A stretch of 64,000 bases of DNA, taken from assembly GCA_036567965.1 (NCBI GenBank), contig DATCTN010000007.1:237009-301008 (forward strand), written 5' to 3'. The DNA is from Candidatus Kryptoniota bacterium. Lineage in GTDB: Bacteria; Bacteroidota; Ignavibacteria; Kryptoniales; JAKASW01. The stretch's first letter is position 1. The number at the start of each line of letters is the position of its first letter. Positions 1 to 8,685 of the stretch are shown here, piece by piece. The translations under genes and the position numbers were made by a program. The notes beneath the pieces are model-generated. The model did no database searches and had not been told where the DNA came from. It saw only the letters and a program-made list of their open reading frames with translations.

Positions 1-419
1 TCGATCACCATCCCCATGAATGCGCGTTTCACTTCCAGTTTGTCATTGTTTACAACCTGCACCTGAATCTGGGGGATACCATCGGACATCGCCTTGTTGA
101 CATCGGCGTCGCTGGTAGGATCATAGATCTCGTATTCCAGTTTTCCTCCCGAAAGGCTGCGAAGTTCCTGAAGCATGTCGACCAGAGCCCGTCTGTTATT
201 CACGTATGGTGACGGCAGATCCGAATTGAAATAGACTCTCACAATCATGTTGTCCTTAAGACTTCTCAGGAGTGCTTCAGTCGCAGATGAGAGAGTGTTT
301 ACTCTGTCCCTTGTCAGATCGATCCTTAGGAAAAGATTGCTCGCAACCACATTGGCAAGTACGACTACCGCAAAATAGAGAACAAGCTGAACAATCGAAT
401 CTCTCGAGGACTTTTTCAT
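1..419 (-). CDS. GldG-like ABC transporter auxiliary protein (5' part only)
   Basis: This is the N-terminal 139 codons of a gene that runs off the left edge. I translated it directly from the complement. One N-terminal membrane helix lies at about residues 9-28, followed by a soluble domain with the pattern RIDLTRDRVNTLS, typical of the Gld/ABC-2 auxiliary family (GldG, ABC_transp_aux), whose extracytoplasmic part works with an ABC-2 permease. The ATG at 417-419 overlaps the stop of the upstream permease gene as ATGA, so the two are translationally coupled. In gliding Bacteroidota this trio is called GldA/F/G, but in non-gliding relatives it is a general exporter of unknown substrate. The family call is good and the substrate is unknown. 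Confidence 0.8.
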   Translation of the reverse strand, partial: MKKSSRDSIVQLVLYFAVVVLANVVASNLFLRIDLTRDRVNTLSSATEALLRSLKDNMIVRVYFNSDLPSPYVNNRRALVDMLQELRSLSGGKLEYEIYDPTSDADVNKAMSDGIPQIQVQVVNNDKLEVKRAFMGMVI

Positions 420-1144
420 TTCGATCTGAGCTCCAGCCATTTTGAAGTGAGGCTGTAGAACAAAAGTATCACACCGCCGAAATAAACAACGTCCCTTAGA
501 TCGACGACGCCCTTGTAGAAGTTCTCGAGATGGAAATCGGAGCTCGCGTACTGGAGAACGAAGGCGACAGGCCCCGCGGTCAATGCCGTCACCTTGTCCA
601 GGATGAATAAGATGAAAAGGATGAAGAGGCAAATTATGAAAGACGCGACCTGGTTTTGAGTCAGGCTCGAAGCAAAGATCCCTATCGAGACGTAGCTTGC
701 CGCGAGAAACAGCATCCCGATGTAGCCTGCAAGAACGGCACCCGTATCAATATCACCAAGCGTTGCTATTACTATATAGTATAAGATGGTTGGGATCAGC
801 GCAGCAATGACAATCGCATAGCACGATGCCATCTTGGCCGTGATCAGTTGTCCCCTGCTTACCGGATGAGTTGAAAGCACCTCTATCGTTCCGTTCTTGA
901 ACTCCTCCGCGAATCCTCGCATCGTGAGGGCCGGTACGAAAAACAAAAACAGGATTTCGGTAAGCGAGAAGAATGGCCGGAGTGTCGCCACATTCGACAG
1001 GAACAGGCTGTCCGCGAATAGGTATCCCGAAATAAGGAGGAAGACGATGATGACGACGTACGCCGTGGGAGTTTTCAGAGAAATCAAAATCTCTTTCTTC
1101 ACGATCGAAACGAAACCGCTACTTTTCACTTTCCTCCGATCCAA
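416..1144 (-). CDS. ABC-2 type permease, GldF-like
   Basis: A 242-residue integral membrane protein with about six predicted helices. An N-terminal cytoplasmic segment of about 25 residues leads into the first helix (TAYVVIIVFLLISGYLF), and the conserved ABC-2 element EFKNGTIEVLSTHPVS lies near residues 81-96. It would form the membrane channel of the exporter driven by the ATPase encoded just upstream. It overlaps that ATPase gene by 26 nt and the downstream GldG-like gene by 4 nt, so the three genes form one leftward operon. Length and topology match GldF-type permeases. Confidence 0.85.
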   Translation of the reverse strand: MDRRKVKSSGFVSIVKKEILISLKTPTAYVVIIVFLLISGYLFADSLFLSNVATLRPFFSLTEILFLFFVPALTMRGFAEEFKNGTIEVLSTHPVSRGQLITAKMASCYAIVIAALIPTILYYIVIATLGDIDTGAVLAGYIGMLFLAASYVSIGIFASSLTQNQVASFIICLFILFILFILDKVTALTAGPVAFVLQYASSDFHLENFYKGVVDLRDVVYFGGVILLFYSLTSKWLELRSK

Positions 1145-2066
1145 TTGTCAATTCCCTGAATACCTTTTCCAGATCTGAGCCGGCTCCGGAAAAATCCAGA
1201 ATCTTGTAGCCGTTGCCGACGCATGTATCAAATATCCTCTCTCTTGCAGATTCGTCATCATCGATCGACAGCTCTATTATCACGCTTCCCTTCTCTTTGT
1301 AAGAAGAAATCCTGCGAGGGTGAAATGCAATCTCGAAAATTGATTTGACCGAATCGACCGGCGCGGTCGTTTTCAGGCGAAGTATGATGCTGCCTGCGTT
1401 GTTGTGTTGAAGTTCGTCGGAAGTCGCGTCGAGTACAAGTTTCCCCTTGTTTATGATCAGCACCCGATCGCAAAGTGCACGAACCTCCGAGAGAATATGA
1501 GTGGAGAGAATTACATATTTTTCTTTTGCCAATTCCGAAATCAAATTCCGTATTTCGATCACCTGGTTCGGGTCGAGCCCGGAAGTCGGCTCATCAAGAA
1601 TCAATATCTGTGGATCGTGGATGATTGCCTGCGCGAGACCGACCCGCTGCCTGAAACCTTTCGAAAGATGGGAGATCGGATCGAAAAGCACGTCCCTCAA
1701 ACCACACCGGAGGGTCACGAAGGCAAGCCTCTCCTTCACTTCCGCGTCGGTTAATCCCGAAAGCTCCGCTACGAAGCGTAAGTATTCTTGCACTTCCAGC
1801 TCGGTATAAAGCGGGTTGCTCTCCGGCAAATAACCTATCTTCTTCCTGAGTCCGACGGAATCCGTCGTGACATTCTCTCCATCGATCGATACGGCTCCAG
1901 AAGAGGCCGCGAGGAAGCCGGTTATGATTCTCATGGTGGTAGTCTTCCCCGCTCCGTTTGGTCCGAGGAAGCCTACCACGCTCGGGTTTGTTATCTCAAA
2001 TGAGATATTGTCCACTGCGGGAGTGGAACCGAATAATCTTGTCAATTCCGCGACTTTAAGACTCAT
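1119..2066 (-). CDS. ABC transporter ATP-binding protein, GldA-like
   Basis: A 315-residue nucleotide-binding subunit. Walker A (GPNGAGKTT) is at residues 35-43, the signature (LSKGFRQR) at 134-141 and Walker B (LILDEP) at 155-160. A C-terminal extension of about 90 residues is typical of ABC-2/Gld exporters. The open frame extends 58 codons further upstream, but that part has no family similarity and covers the start of the divergent sigma-factor gene, so I start at the ATG at 2064-2066 (MSLKVAEL). It is the first gene of the leftward exporter operon. Only 46 bp separate it from the divergent sigma gene, so the two promoters must be close or overlapping. Confidence 0.88.
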   Translation of the reverse strand: MSLKVAELTRLFGSTPAVDNISFEITNPSVVGFLGPNGAGKTTTMRIITGFLAASSGAVSIDGENVTTDSVGLRKKIGYLPESNPLYTELEVQEYLRFVAELSGLTDAEVKERLAFVTLRCGLRDVLFDPISHLSKGFRQRVGLAQAIIHDPQILILDEPTSGLDPNQVIEIRNLISELAKEKYVILSTHILSEVRALCDRVLIINKGKLVLDATSDELQHNNAGSIILRLKTTAPVDSVKSIFEIAFHPRRISSYKEKGSVIIELSIDDDESARERIFDTCVGNGYKILDFSGAGSDLEKVFRELTIGSEESEK

Positions 2067-2112
2067 AACGGTTGCAAATTTATCCCTGTTGAGCAAAATT
2101 GTCAACACTGAA

Positions 2113-2754
2113 ATGCAGAAAAAAATGAACCAGGCGCCGCCGGCTTCGTCTATTGTGAAGAGACAAAATGATAAGCGTGTTGAAGGAGAACTTCTCGATA
2201 GAGCGGTCGAAGGCGACGAATTGGCGTTTTCGGAGATCATCCGGCTTTACAGAAACAAAATCGCTGCGACCGTATACTCCATCCTTGGTAGAGAATACGT
2301 CGAGGAGGTCTCACACGAGGCGTTTATCAGAGCATTCAATTCGATCAACCGGTACAGGAGGGACTCGTCATTTTACACGTATCTCATTCGAATAACTGTA
2401 AACCTGTGCCGCGACGAAATTCGCCGGAAGCAAGTAAAGCGGATCTTCAACTTTTCGGAAGTCTTCTCTAAGGATGATGACGACAGGCCGCAGGAGCAAG
2501 TCCAAACCGGGACTGCCAGCAATCCGGTCAACATTTACGACTCAGAGGAGACTGTCAGTATTGTGAGAGAGGAAATGCAGAGCCTTCCCCCAATCCTCCG
2601 CGTGGCAGTGGCCTTGAGGGAAATTGACGAGATGAGTTACGATGAGATTGCGAAATCGCTGAAGATCAGTGTCGGTACTGCCAAGACTCGCGTCTTTCGC
2701 GCGAGACAAATTTTGCGCTTAAAACTAGCTAAGAGGCTCAACTATGAAGAATAG
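2113..2754 (+). CDS. ECF-type RNA polymerase sigma factor
   Basis: A 213-residue sigma-70 family protein of the extracytoplasmic-function class. Region 2 lies at about residues 35-108 (AFSEIIRLYRNK, then FIRAFNSINRYR and CRDEIRRK). A variable acidic linker follows, then region 4 at about 155-208 with the helix-turn-helix EMSYDEIAKSLKIS. The open frame starts further upstream but is antisense to the ABC gene there, so ATG 2113 is preferred (ATG 2125 is also possible). The stop overlaps the next gene by 11 nt, and that gene encodes a matching anti-sigma factor. The operon continues into RND efflux genes, so this factor probably activates its own efflux operon in response to an envelope or metal signal. 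Confidence 0.88.
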   Translation: MQKKMNQAPPASSIVKRQNDKRVEGELLDRAVEGDELAFSEIIRLYRNKIAATVYSILGREYVEEVSHEAFIRAFNSINRYRRDSSFYTYLIRITVNLCRDEIRRKQVKRIFNFSEVFSKDDDDRPQEQVQTGTASNPVNIYDSEETVSIVREEMQSLPPILRVAVALREIDEMSYDEIAKSLKISVGTAKTRVFRARQILRLKLAKRLNYEE

Positions 2755-3193
2755 TTGTCGTTATCACGATCTTGCCGACAGATTTGTTCACGATGAACTA
2801 TCGACTGACGAGAGAAAGGACTTCGAGAACCACATTGTAACCTGCAGTGAGTGTTCAAATGAGACTAACGGCCTTCTCCGTCTCAAGGCTTTTGTCGGAA
2901 GCGCCTACCCTGTTCAGCTCGATGAGACTTTTAACTATCGAGTCTTGACATCGTTGAGAGCTGAGCGAGAAACTTCCGTCGCGAAGGAAATGCCCGAGGC
3001 ACTGGGTGATATTGCCATCAGCCTGGTGACGCTTCTGGCGATAGCCCTTCTAGGGCTTCAGCTGTTTTCGCCGACGCCGAGGATCGCGCCTGTCGAAATG
3101 GTCGGAGGACTCACAACTACCGAACAGCTTTCTCTCGAACCGTCCAATCTATCCAACGATCAAGTAGTTGAAATTGCTCTGAGGAGTAAGTAG
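2744..3193 (+). CDS. Membrane-anchored anti-sigma factor (zinc-finger type)
   Basis: A 149-residue protein with an N-terminal anti-sigma zinc-finger motif, His30-x3-Cys34-x2-Cys37 (HIVTCSEC), then a helical stretch. One membrane helix lies at about residues 88-108 and a periplasmic tail of about 40 residues follows. This is the standard layout of zf-HC2 anti-sigma proteins, which hold the cognate ECF sigma at the membrane until a periplasmic signal arrives. It overlaps the sigma gene by 11 nt and directly abuts the next gene, so it is co-translated. The partner assignment is inferred from this organisation. Confidence 0.85.
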   Translation: MKNSCRYHDLADRFVHDELSTDERKDFENHIVTCSECSNETNGLLRLKAFVGSAYPVQLDETFNYRVLTSLRAERETSVAKEMPEALGDIAISLVTLLAIALLGLQLFSPTPRIAPVEMVGGLTTTEQLSLEPSNLSNDQVVEIALRSK

Positions 3194-3535
3194 GTGATTA
3201 CCCGGAAGACATTGTGGATCGCGATCATAATTTCAATGATCGCAGGTGGGATCGCAGGGTACTTCATCGAAAGTACAAACTTCCACCGTGACAATTCTCA
3301 TTTCCAGAAATCGAGGTATATCAATTACATGACGAAGGAGCTCCAGCTCAGCACGACACAGCGGCAGGAGTTCGATTCTATCGTCACAGAGGTTCACCCT
3401 AAGTTTCAGATAATCAGAGATAAGTTTAATTCTGAGATGCACATGCAAGCCGACTCGACGAGAAAGATGATTTACCGAATATTGAGCCCCGAACAGCAAG
3501 CCAGGTTGCAGGCGTTGAACAAGCAGAACCAGTAA
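3194..3535 (+). CDS. Spy/CpxP or CnrX-like periplasmic sensor/chaperone
   Basis: A 113-residue protein starting at GTG 3194, immediately after the anti-sigma stop. An uncleaved signal anchor at residues 6-24 precedes a small all-helical periplasmic domain. That domain contains two motifs of the Spy/CpxP/Metal_resist kind: LQLSTTQRQEFDSI (about residues 51-64) and LSPEQQARLQAL (about 97-108). Members of this group sense metals or misfolded proteins and can control a neighbouring sigma/anti-sigma pair, as CnrX does. Its place between the anti-sigma gene and an RND pump supports that role. The signal sensed cannot be read from the sequence. Confidence 0.7.
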   Translation: MITRKTLWIAIIISMIAGGIAGYFIESTNFHRDNSHFQKSRYINYMTKELQLSTTQRQEFDSIVTEVHPKFQIIRDKFNSEMHMQADSTRKMIYRILSPEQQARLQALNKQNQ

Positions 3536-3563
3536 GTAATTCTATCAGCAAACAGGATCTTAA

Positions 3564-4679
3564 ATGAGCAAGAACAGAAAACGCGCGTTCGCTTTTATTG
3601 CCGTCGTAGTAATTCTCCTTGCGCTTTTCTCTTATTTCAGGATCAGGGCCAATGCCAGTGATCCGATAAGGAATGCAAGACCGATTCCGGTGGTCCAAGT
3701 CGCGACCAGTCAGCGCGGCTCCATCTCGAGAACAATTCAGTTCACGGGCGATATTGAAGCTTATCAAACGGCTAACATCTATCCGAAGGTAAACGGCAAC
3801 CTCGAGGTGGAATCTGTCAATATCGGAGACTACGTTCAGAAGGGACAGCTGCTCGCGCTGATCGACACTACTATCTATTCAGAAAACGTCGGACAAGCCA
3901 GAGGAACCTACATGCAGGCAGAGGCGACTCTGACGAACGCTAAGATCACGTACGAACGGAACAAGAGTTTGCTTGATCAAAACCTTATTGCGAAGCAGGA
4001 CCTGGACAATTCAGAGACCGCGTACAAAGTGGCTGAGGCTCAGGAGGGGGCAGCGGAAGCAAATTACAAGAACGCGGCTACACAGCTCAGCTACTGCAGG
4101 ATCACGGCAACGTTTGCCGGATATATAACAAGGCGCTATTTCGACCCGGGCGTATATGTCACCTCATCGACCAATTCACAAGGTTCGACGCTGTTTACAC
4201 TTGCTGAAATACAAAAAGTCAAAATCATGGTGAATGTCCTGGAAGACGATGTCCAACACCTGGGGAATGTCACAGCAGCCGATGTCACTGTCGGCGCTTA
4301 CCCCAACCAGGTATTCAAAGGAATTATCACAAGAGTGAGCCAGCAATTTGATCTTGCAACTAGAACGATGCCGGTAGAAGTCGACCTGGACAATTCAGAG
4401 CATTTGCTGAAGCCGGGTATGTTTGCAAACATAAACCTGGTCCTTGCGCAGCAGAACAATGCTCTTGTCTTACCTGTTCAGGATGTAATGAAAGATGATT
4501 CGGGCAGCTTTGTGTATATCCTGGCGAAAGATACCACGGTTCATAAGACCTATGTCAAAGTAGGAATCTCACAGGACAACCGTGATGAGATCCTTTCAGG
4601 AATTAGCGACTCCGATCGAATCTTGACAGTCGGTCAGGACCTGGTAAATAACGGAATGAAGGTAAGAGTGACGAGATGA
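3564..4679 (+). CDS. RND efflux periplasmic adaptor (membrane fusion protein)
   Basis: A 371-residue protein with an N-terminal membrane anchor (about residues 7-23). A lipoyl-like half motif (GDYVQKGQLLALID) precedes an alpha-hairpin coiled coil (about 100-160), then beta-barrel and membrane-proximal domains (LKPGMFANINLVL). This is the HlyD/AcrA-type adaptor that links an inner-membrane RND pump to an outer-membrane channel. It has an AGGA-type ribosome site about 10 nt before ATG 3564. It follows the sensor gene by 28 bp and precedes the pump gene by 226 bp; I see no gene in that gap. No TolC-type channel gene is present here. Confidence 0.92.
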   Translation: MSKNRKRAFAFIAVVVILLALFSYFRIRANASDPIRNARPIPVVQVATSQRGSISRTIQFTGDIEAYQTANIYPKVNGNLEVESVNIGDYVQKGQLLALIDTTIYSENVGQARGTYMQAEATLTNAKITYERNKSLLDQNLIAKQDLDNSETAYKVAEAQEGAAEANYKNAATQLSYCRITATFAGYITRRYFDPGVYVTSSTNSQGSTLFTLAEIQKVKIMVNVLEDDVQHLGNVTAADVTVGAYPNQVFKGIITRVSQQFDLATRTMPVEVDLDNSEHLLKPGMFANINLVLAQQNNALVLPVQDVMKDDSGSFVYILAKDTTVHKTYVKVGISQDNRDEILSGISDSDRILTVGQDLVNNGMKVRVTR

Positions 4680-4905
4680 CTTCGATAATCGGGATTCAAG
4701 CGGACCAAGGAATTTCGAGATTGGGAGAGAAGAGAACAGTTCTTGAGTAATCTTCGCGTTCTCCGAACTTCCATGTGTCGCCGACGGTGGTTCACGAATT
4801 CCGCAGAGATGCTTGCCCTACTGACCTTCTGCAAATTATTGCCGAACACTTATCCTTTTGTTTCATAATGAACTGATGTCAGACCTTACATAAGCAGATA
4901 CAAAT

Positions 4906-7900
4906 ATGTGGTTAACTCGACTTGCGCTGAAGTATCCGATCTCGACGTTGATGGGGGCTATAGCCATCTTTGTCTTGGGGTTGGTGTCATTCCTACAACT
5001 TCCGATCGACATGCTCCCGAACATACAAATACCGGTCGTTTCTGTAATTACATTTTACAACGGCGCGGCTCCAAGCGACATGGAACAGTCTGTCACCGTG
5101 CCGTTAGAACGTTCCGTCAGCAGCACGAACGATGTCAATTACGTTCAATCCCAGACTCGTGAAGGCGTCTGTCGCGTCTATGTTTATTTCAACTGGGACG
5201 CAAACACGGATGTCGGACTCGTAGACGTTATTCAAAAGGTAAACAGGACTTTCAGCCTTCTTCCAACCGGCGTATCTCAGCCTGTCGCATTACGATTTGA
5301 TATCTCAAATCTCCCTGTGTGCACCGTCGTTCTAAGCAGCGACATGGATGAACGGCAATTGTACGATCTTGCATACAACGTGATTGAGCCGCAGATAGAA
5401 CATCTAGACGGTGTCGCGTCAGCGGCGGTCACCGGCGGTAGGATTCGTGAAATCCATGTCGTCCTGGACAGAAACAAGATTGAAGCGCTGAACCTCCCAC
5501 TGCAAGATGTCACCAACGCTGTTGCCCAGTCGAACCTAATCATTCCGTCCGGAGATTTGAAGACCGGGGTCTTCGATTACTCGCTGACCACGGAAAGTCA
5601 GTACAACGTCGTCCAGCCGATGGGAAATATGGTGGTGAAGGTCATCAACGGGGTGCCAATTCGAATTAAGGATATCGGACACGTCGATGATTCTTTTCAG
5701 GAACAAACCGAGGTAGTGAGGGTCAACGGCCAGCACGGCGTTGTACTTAGGGTCTTGAAGTCTCCCGACGCAAACACTGTTGATGTCGTCGACGAAGTGG
5801 TAAAAGGCATACCGAGACTTCAAGGCGTTCCGCCGTCCGTCAAGTCATCTCTCGCGTTTGACCAGAGCCAATATATCAGGCAGTCAATTGACAGTCTTCA
5901 GCGGGAAGCCGCCATGGGCGCATTACTCGCCGTAATAGTAATTCTCCTCTTCCTCCGAAATGTGAGAAGTGCGATTGTAATCTTCGTCGCAATACCGCTT
6001 TCAATACTAGTTACGTTCATCTACTTCAGATTTAGCTCAACGACCTTGAATATCATGACGCTAGGCGGATTGGCACTAGGGGTCGGCAGACTGGTCGACG
6101 ACTCAATCGTCGAGCTCGAGAACATAACACGGCACTACAATCTGATGGCCAAGGCGAACGTGAGCAGAATGCAGGCCACACTTGATGCTGCCCTTGAAGT
6201 GGCGGGACCCATCTTCATCTCGACTCTTACGACAGTGATCGTTTTCTTGCCTGTAATTTTCCTGAGCGGCGTCGCAAAATTACTTTTCCTTCCGTTGGTC
6301 CTAACAATTACCGTCGCACTCTTTGGTTCGTTCTTCGTATCACGAACGGTAACTCCTCTCCTCTGTTACCGCATCATCCAACCGGAAAGAGAAATCGACC
6401 CGAATTCAACCAGATATATCGACAGGCTGAGATTAAGTTCGAAGAATTTCTTCGAAGAGGTGGACAACACTTACCAGCAAATAATCCGATACGCACTGAG
6501 GCATAAGGGTTACGTCGTCTCCGGCATCGCGGGCTTCGCAATTCTATCGTTTGGATTGTTTATGTTAGTCGGAACGGAGTTTTTCCCGGATAGCGACGAG
6601 AGCCAATTCAGCATTTCAGTCAAACTTCCGGTCGGCACTCGAATCGAGGAAACAGAAAAGTATGTCACCAGAGTTGAGAATGTTATCAGGCAGAACGTTC
6701 CGGAAGTAAAAACATTAATCGCAGATTTAGGAATTCCGAGCCAGAAAAGCGGTAGCCTGTTCAGCTCGAACCCTGGCACGTATGCTGCAAACGTCCAGGT
6801 TCAGTTGATCGACCCGACGAAGAGAGATCGCACCGAAGCGGAAATCATAAACGCGCTAAGGCCCAGATTGTTGGCGATGGCCGGAGCCCGGATGTATGTC
6901 ACGCCTGGCGGGTTTCTGCATTTTCTGTTGAACTTTGGCTCGGCAGCTCCGATCGATGTCGAGATAATGGGATTCGATATACCGACGGCTTCTCGTCTTG
7001 CCCAGCAGGTATCCAACATGGTACGCTCGACTCCAGGCGCGGTGGATGTTCAGATAAGCCAGGATCCTAATCTTCCACAATTACGAGTGATCGTCGATAG
7101 AGACAAGGCGGGCGCATTAGGTGTGAACGTCGGCGACGTTGCGAATACGGTTGCAACCGCGATCGATGGATCTGTCGCTTCCCTCTATCAGGATCCTCAA
7201 AACGGAAACAGCTATAACATTCTTGTCCGACTTGATGAAAGTGACCGCAACAGGATTGACGACATCCGTCGTCTGACCGTTAACAGTACATCGGGACAAC
7301 TGGTTACACTTGGAAATATCGCAAACGTCGTGATGTCAAATTCCCCAGTCGAGATAGACAGAAAGTATCAACAACGTATAATCGATGTGACTGCAAATGT
7401 TGCGGGCAGAGATCTGGGAAGCGTTTCCGCCGACATCCAGAAGAAACTTAACACGCTGGCCGTGCCGTCCGGATTCCAAATTGTACAGGGCGGAAATATC
7501 GAACAGCAGAACAGTACGTTTAAATCTCTGGGCCTTGCCCTTATGCTGGCCATAATAATGGTCTACATGGTGATGGCTTCTCAATTCCAATCGCTTATTG
7601 ATCCGTTCATAATAATGTTCACTATACCACTTGGAATTGCCGGAGTTGTATGGGCGCTGTTCCTGACCAACACCACACTCTCGGTCACGTCTTTTGAGGG
7701 AGTGATCGTGATGGTCGGGATAGTCGTCTCGAATGGAATATTGCTGATCGACTATATCAACCGCTTGAGAAAAAGAGGATTTGAATTGCACGAGGCTGTG
7801 ATGACCGGTGGTAGAACACGACTCCGCCCGATCTTAATGACTTCCCTGGCGACCGTGTTCGGCTTGATTCCGATGGCGATTGGAGTGGGCGGCGAAAAAT

Positions 7901-8037
7901 CACAAGCCCCGCTTGCGATTGCGGTCATTGGCGGACTTACTGCTTCAACATTTCTCACTTTGATTTTCGTGCCAGCTCTCTACACAATATTCGAAGAGAA
8001 GTTCAAGAGAGAGTTGAAGGGACAACAGGAGGGATAG
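4906..8037 (+). CDS. RND family efflux pump, inner-membrane permease (HAE-like)
   Basis: A 1043-residue resistance-nodulation-division permease, full length for the family. The first helix lies at about residues 13-33, then a large periplasmic porter loop. A helix block includes the family motif GRLVDDSIVELEN (about 394-406), a second porter loop follows, and the last helices contain a GRTRLRPILMTS segment. It would export drugs or metals from the periplasm using the proton gradient. The sequence resembles hydrophobe (HAE) pumps more than the CusA/CzcA heavy-metal type, although the operon carries a CnrX-like sensor. It ends the sigma-controlled operon; the next gene is convergent. Confidence 0.92.
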   Translation: MWLTRLALKYPISTLMGAIAIFVLGLVSFLQLPIDMLPNIQIPVVSVITFYNGAAPSDMEQSVTVPLERSVSSTNDVNYVQSQTREGVCRVYVYFNWDANTDVGLVDVIQKVNRTFSLLPTGVSQPVALRFDISNLPVCTVVLSSDMDERQLYDLAYNVIEPQIEHLDGVASAAVTGGRIREIHVVLDRNKIEALNLPLQDVTNAVAQSNLIIPSGDLKTGVFDYSLTTESQYNVVQPMGNMVVKVINGVPIRIKDIGHVDDSFQEQTEVVRVNGQHGVVLRVLKSPDANTVDVVDEVVKGIPRLQGVPPSVKSSLAFDQSQYIRQSIDSLQREAAMGALLAVIVILLFLRNVRSAIVIFVAIPLSILVTFIYFRFSSTTLNIMTLGGLALGVGRLVDDSIVELENITRHYNLMAKANVSRMQATLDAALEVAGPIFISTLTTVIVFLPVIFLSGVAKLLFLPLVLTITVALFGSFFVSRTVTPLLCYRIIQPEREIDPNSTRYIDRLRLSSKNFFEEVDNTYQQIIRYALRHKGYVVSGIAGFAILSFGLFMLVGTEFFPDSDESQFSISVKLPVGTRIEETEKYVTRVENVIRQNVPEVKTLIADLGIPSQKSGSLFSSNPGTYAANVQVQLIDPTKRDRTEAEIINALRPRLLAMAGARMYVTPGGFLHFLLNFGSAAPIDVEIMGFDIPTASRLAQQVSNMVRSTPGAVDVQISQDPNLPQLRVIVDRDKAGALGVNVGDVANTVATAIDGSVASLYQDPQNGNSYNILVRLDESDRNRIDDIRRLTVNSTSGQLVTLGNIANVVMSNSPVEIDRKYQQRIIDVTANVAGRDLGSVSADIQKKLNTLAVPSGFQIVQGGNIEQQNSTFKSLGLALMLAIIMVYMVMASQFQSLIDPFIIMFTIPLGIAGVVWALFLTNTTLSVTSFEGVIVMVGIVVSNGILLIDYINRLRKRGFELHEAVMTGGRTRLRPILMTSLATVFGLIPMAIGVGGEKSQAPLAIAVIGGLTASTFLTLIFVPALYTIFEEKFKRELKGQQEG

Positions 8038-8108
8038 GGTTGTCGTTTTCGGGAGTATGACTCCGCCGCGCAAACCCAACAGTGCGCTGTGGTACGCCAA
8101 TCAACCGG

Positions 8109-8660
8109 TTAAAGTTTCTGCTTCGCAAAGCCGGGATGTCTCCTGAAGAGATAGTCCTGAATTGAATCGGGGACAGCCTTTCGCTCGCGAAATCTGTAAA
8201 CCAGGGTTGACATCTCTTCTTCCAGTCGATATCTTATCGACTTCTCCTTAAGAAATTGCACACGTTTTATCCTGTACAGGGCGATTGCGTCTCTGCACAT
8301 CGGGCACGGTTCGTAAGTGGAAACCAGTTCGAGCGAATCCCTGTCGAGCTTTTCAAACGACTCGAAACCGATTTGCCTGATCGCAGAACTAATCGCATTT
8401 ATCTCAGCATGACCTGCAGCGTTCCCGTTCCTGACCACCGTGTTATACCCCTCTCCCACAATTCTGTCTCCGTACAGAATCACCGCGGATATCGGGACAT
8501 CCCCCGAAGCGATGGCTGAATCACCGAGTGCAATTAGGACATTTTGAACTTCTCCGCTTATCGTCCTCGCCGGAAAGAGAAGATCCGGTCTTAAATAAAA
8601 GTAAATTGCACAGACTGCTACAAAAATAGTCGCAAGCAAAATCGGAATTCTTCTCTTCAT
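8109..8660 (-). CDS. Membrane-anchored cytidine/deoxycytidylate deaminase family protein
   Basis: A 183-residue zinc deaminase-fold protein. The catalytic set is His84-Ala-Glu86 (HAEINA) and Cys119-Pro-Met-Cys122 (EPCPMC), as in guanine deaminase and TadA relatives. Unusually it has an N-terminal hydrophobic segment (about residues 5-22), so the catalytic domain is probably outside the cytoplasmic membrane or anchored to it. The open frame continues upstream, but the ATG at 8658-8660 has a GGAGG ribosome site about 10 nt before it. It lies 25 bp after the methyltransferase gene in the same direction. The substrate is unknown. Confidence 0.75.
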   Translation of the reverse strand: MKRRIPILLATIFVAVCAIYFYLRPDLLFPARTISGEVQNVLIALGDSAIASGDVPISAVILYGDRIVGEGYNTVVRNGNAAGHAEINAISSAIRQIGFESFEKLDRDSLELVSTYEPCPMCRDAIALYRIKRVQFLKEKSIRYRLEEEMSTLVYRFRERKAVPDSIQDYLFRRHPGFAKQKL

Positions 8661-8685
8661 GAATACCAACTCCTCCCTGAAGTGG

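Noticed and set aside
2067-2240. 58-codon N-terminal extension of the GldA-like ATPase
   Set aside because: It is antisense to the sigma-factor start and lacks family similarity; the ATG at 2064-2066 gives a normal N-terminus.
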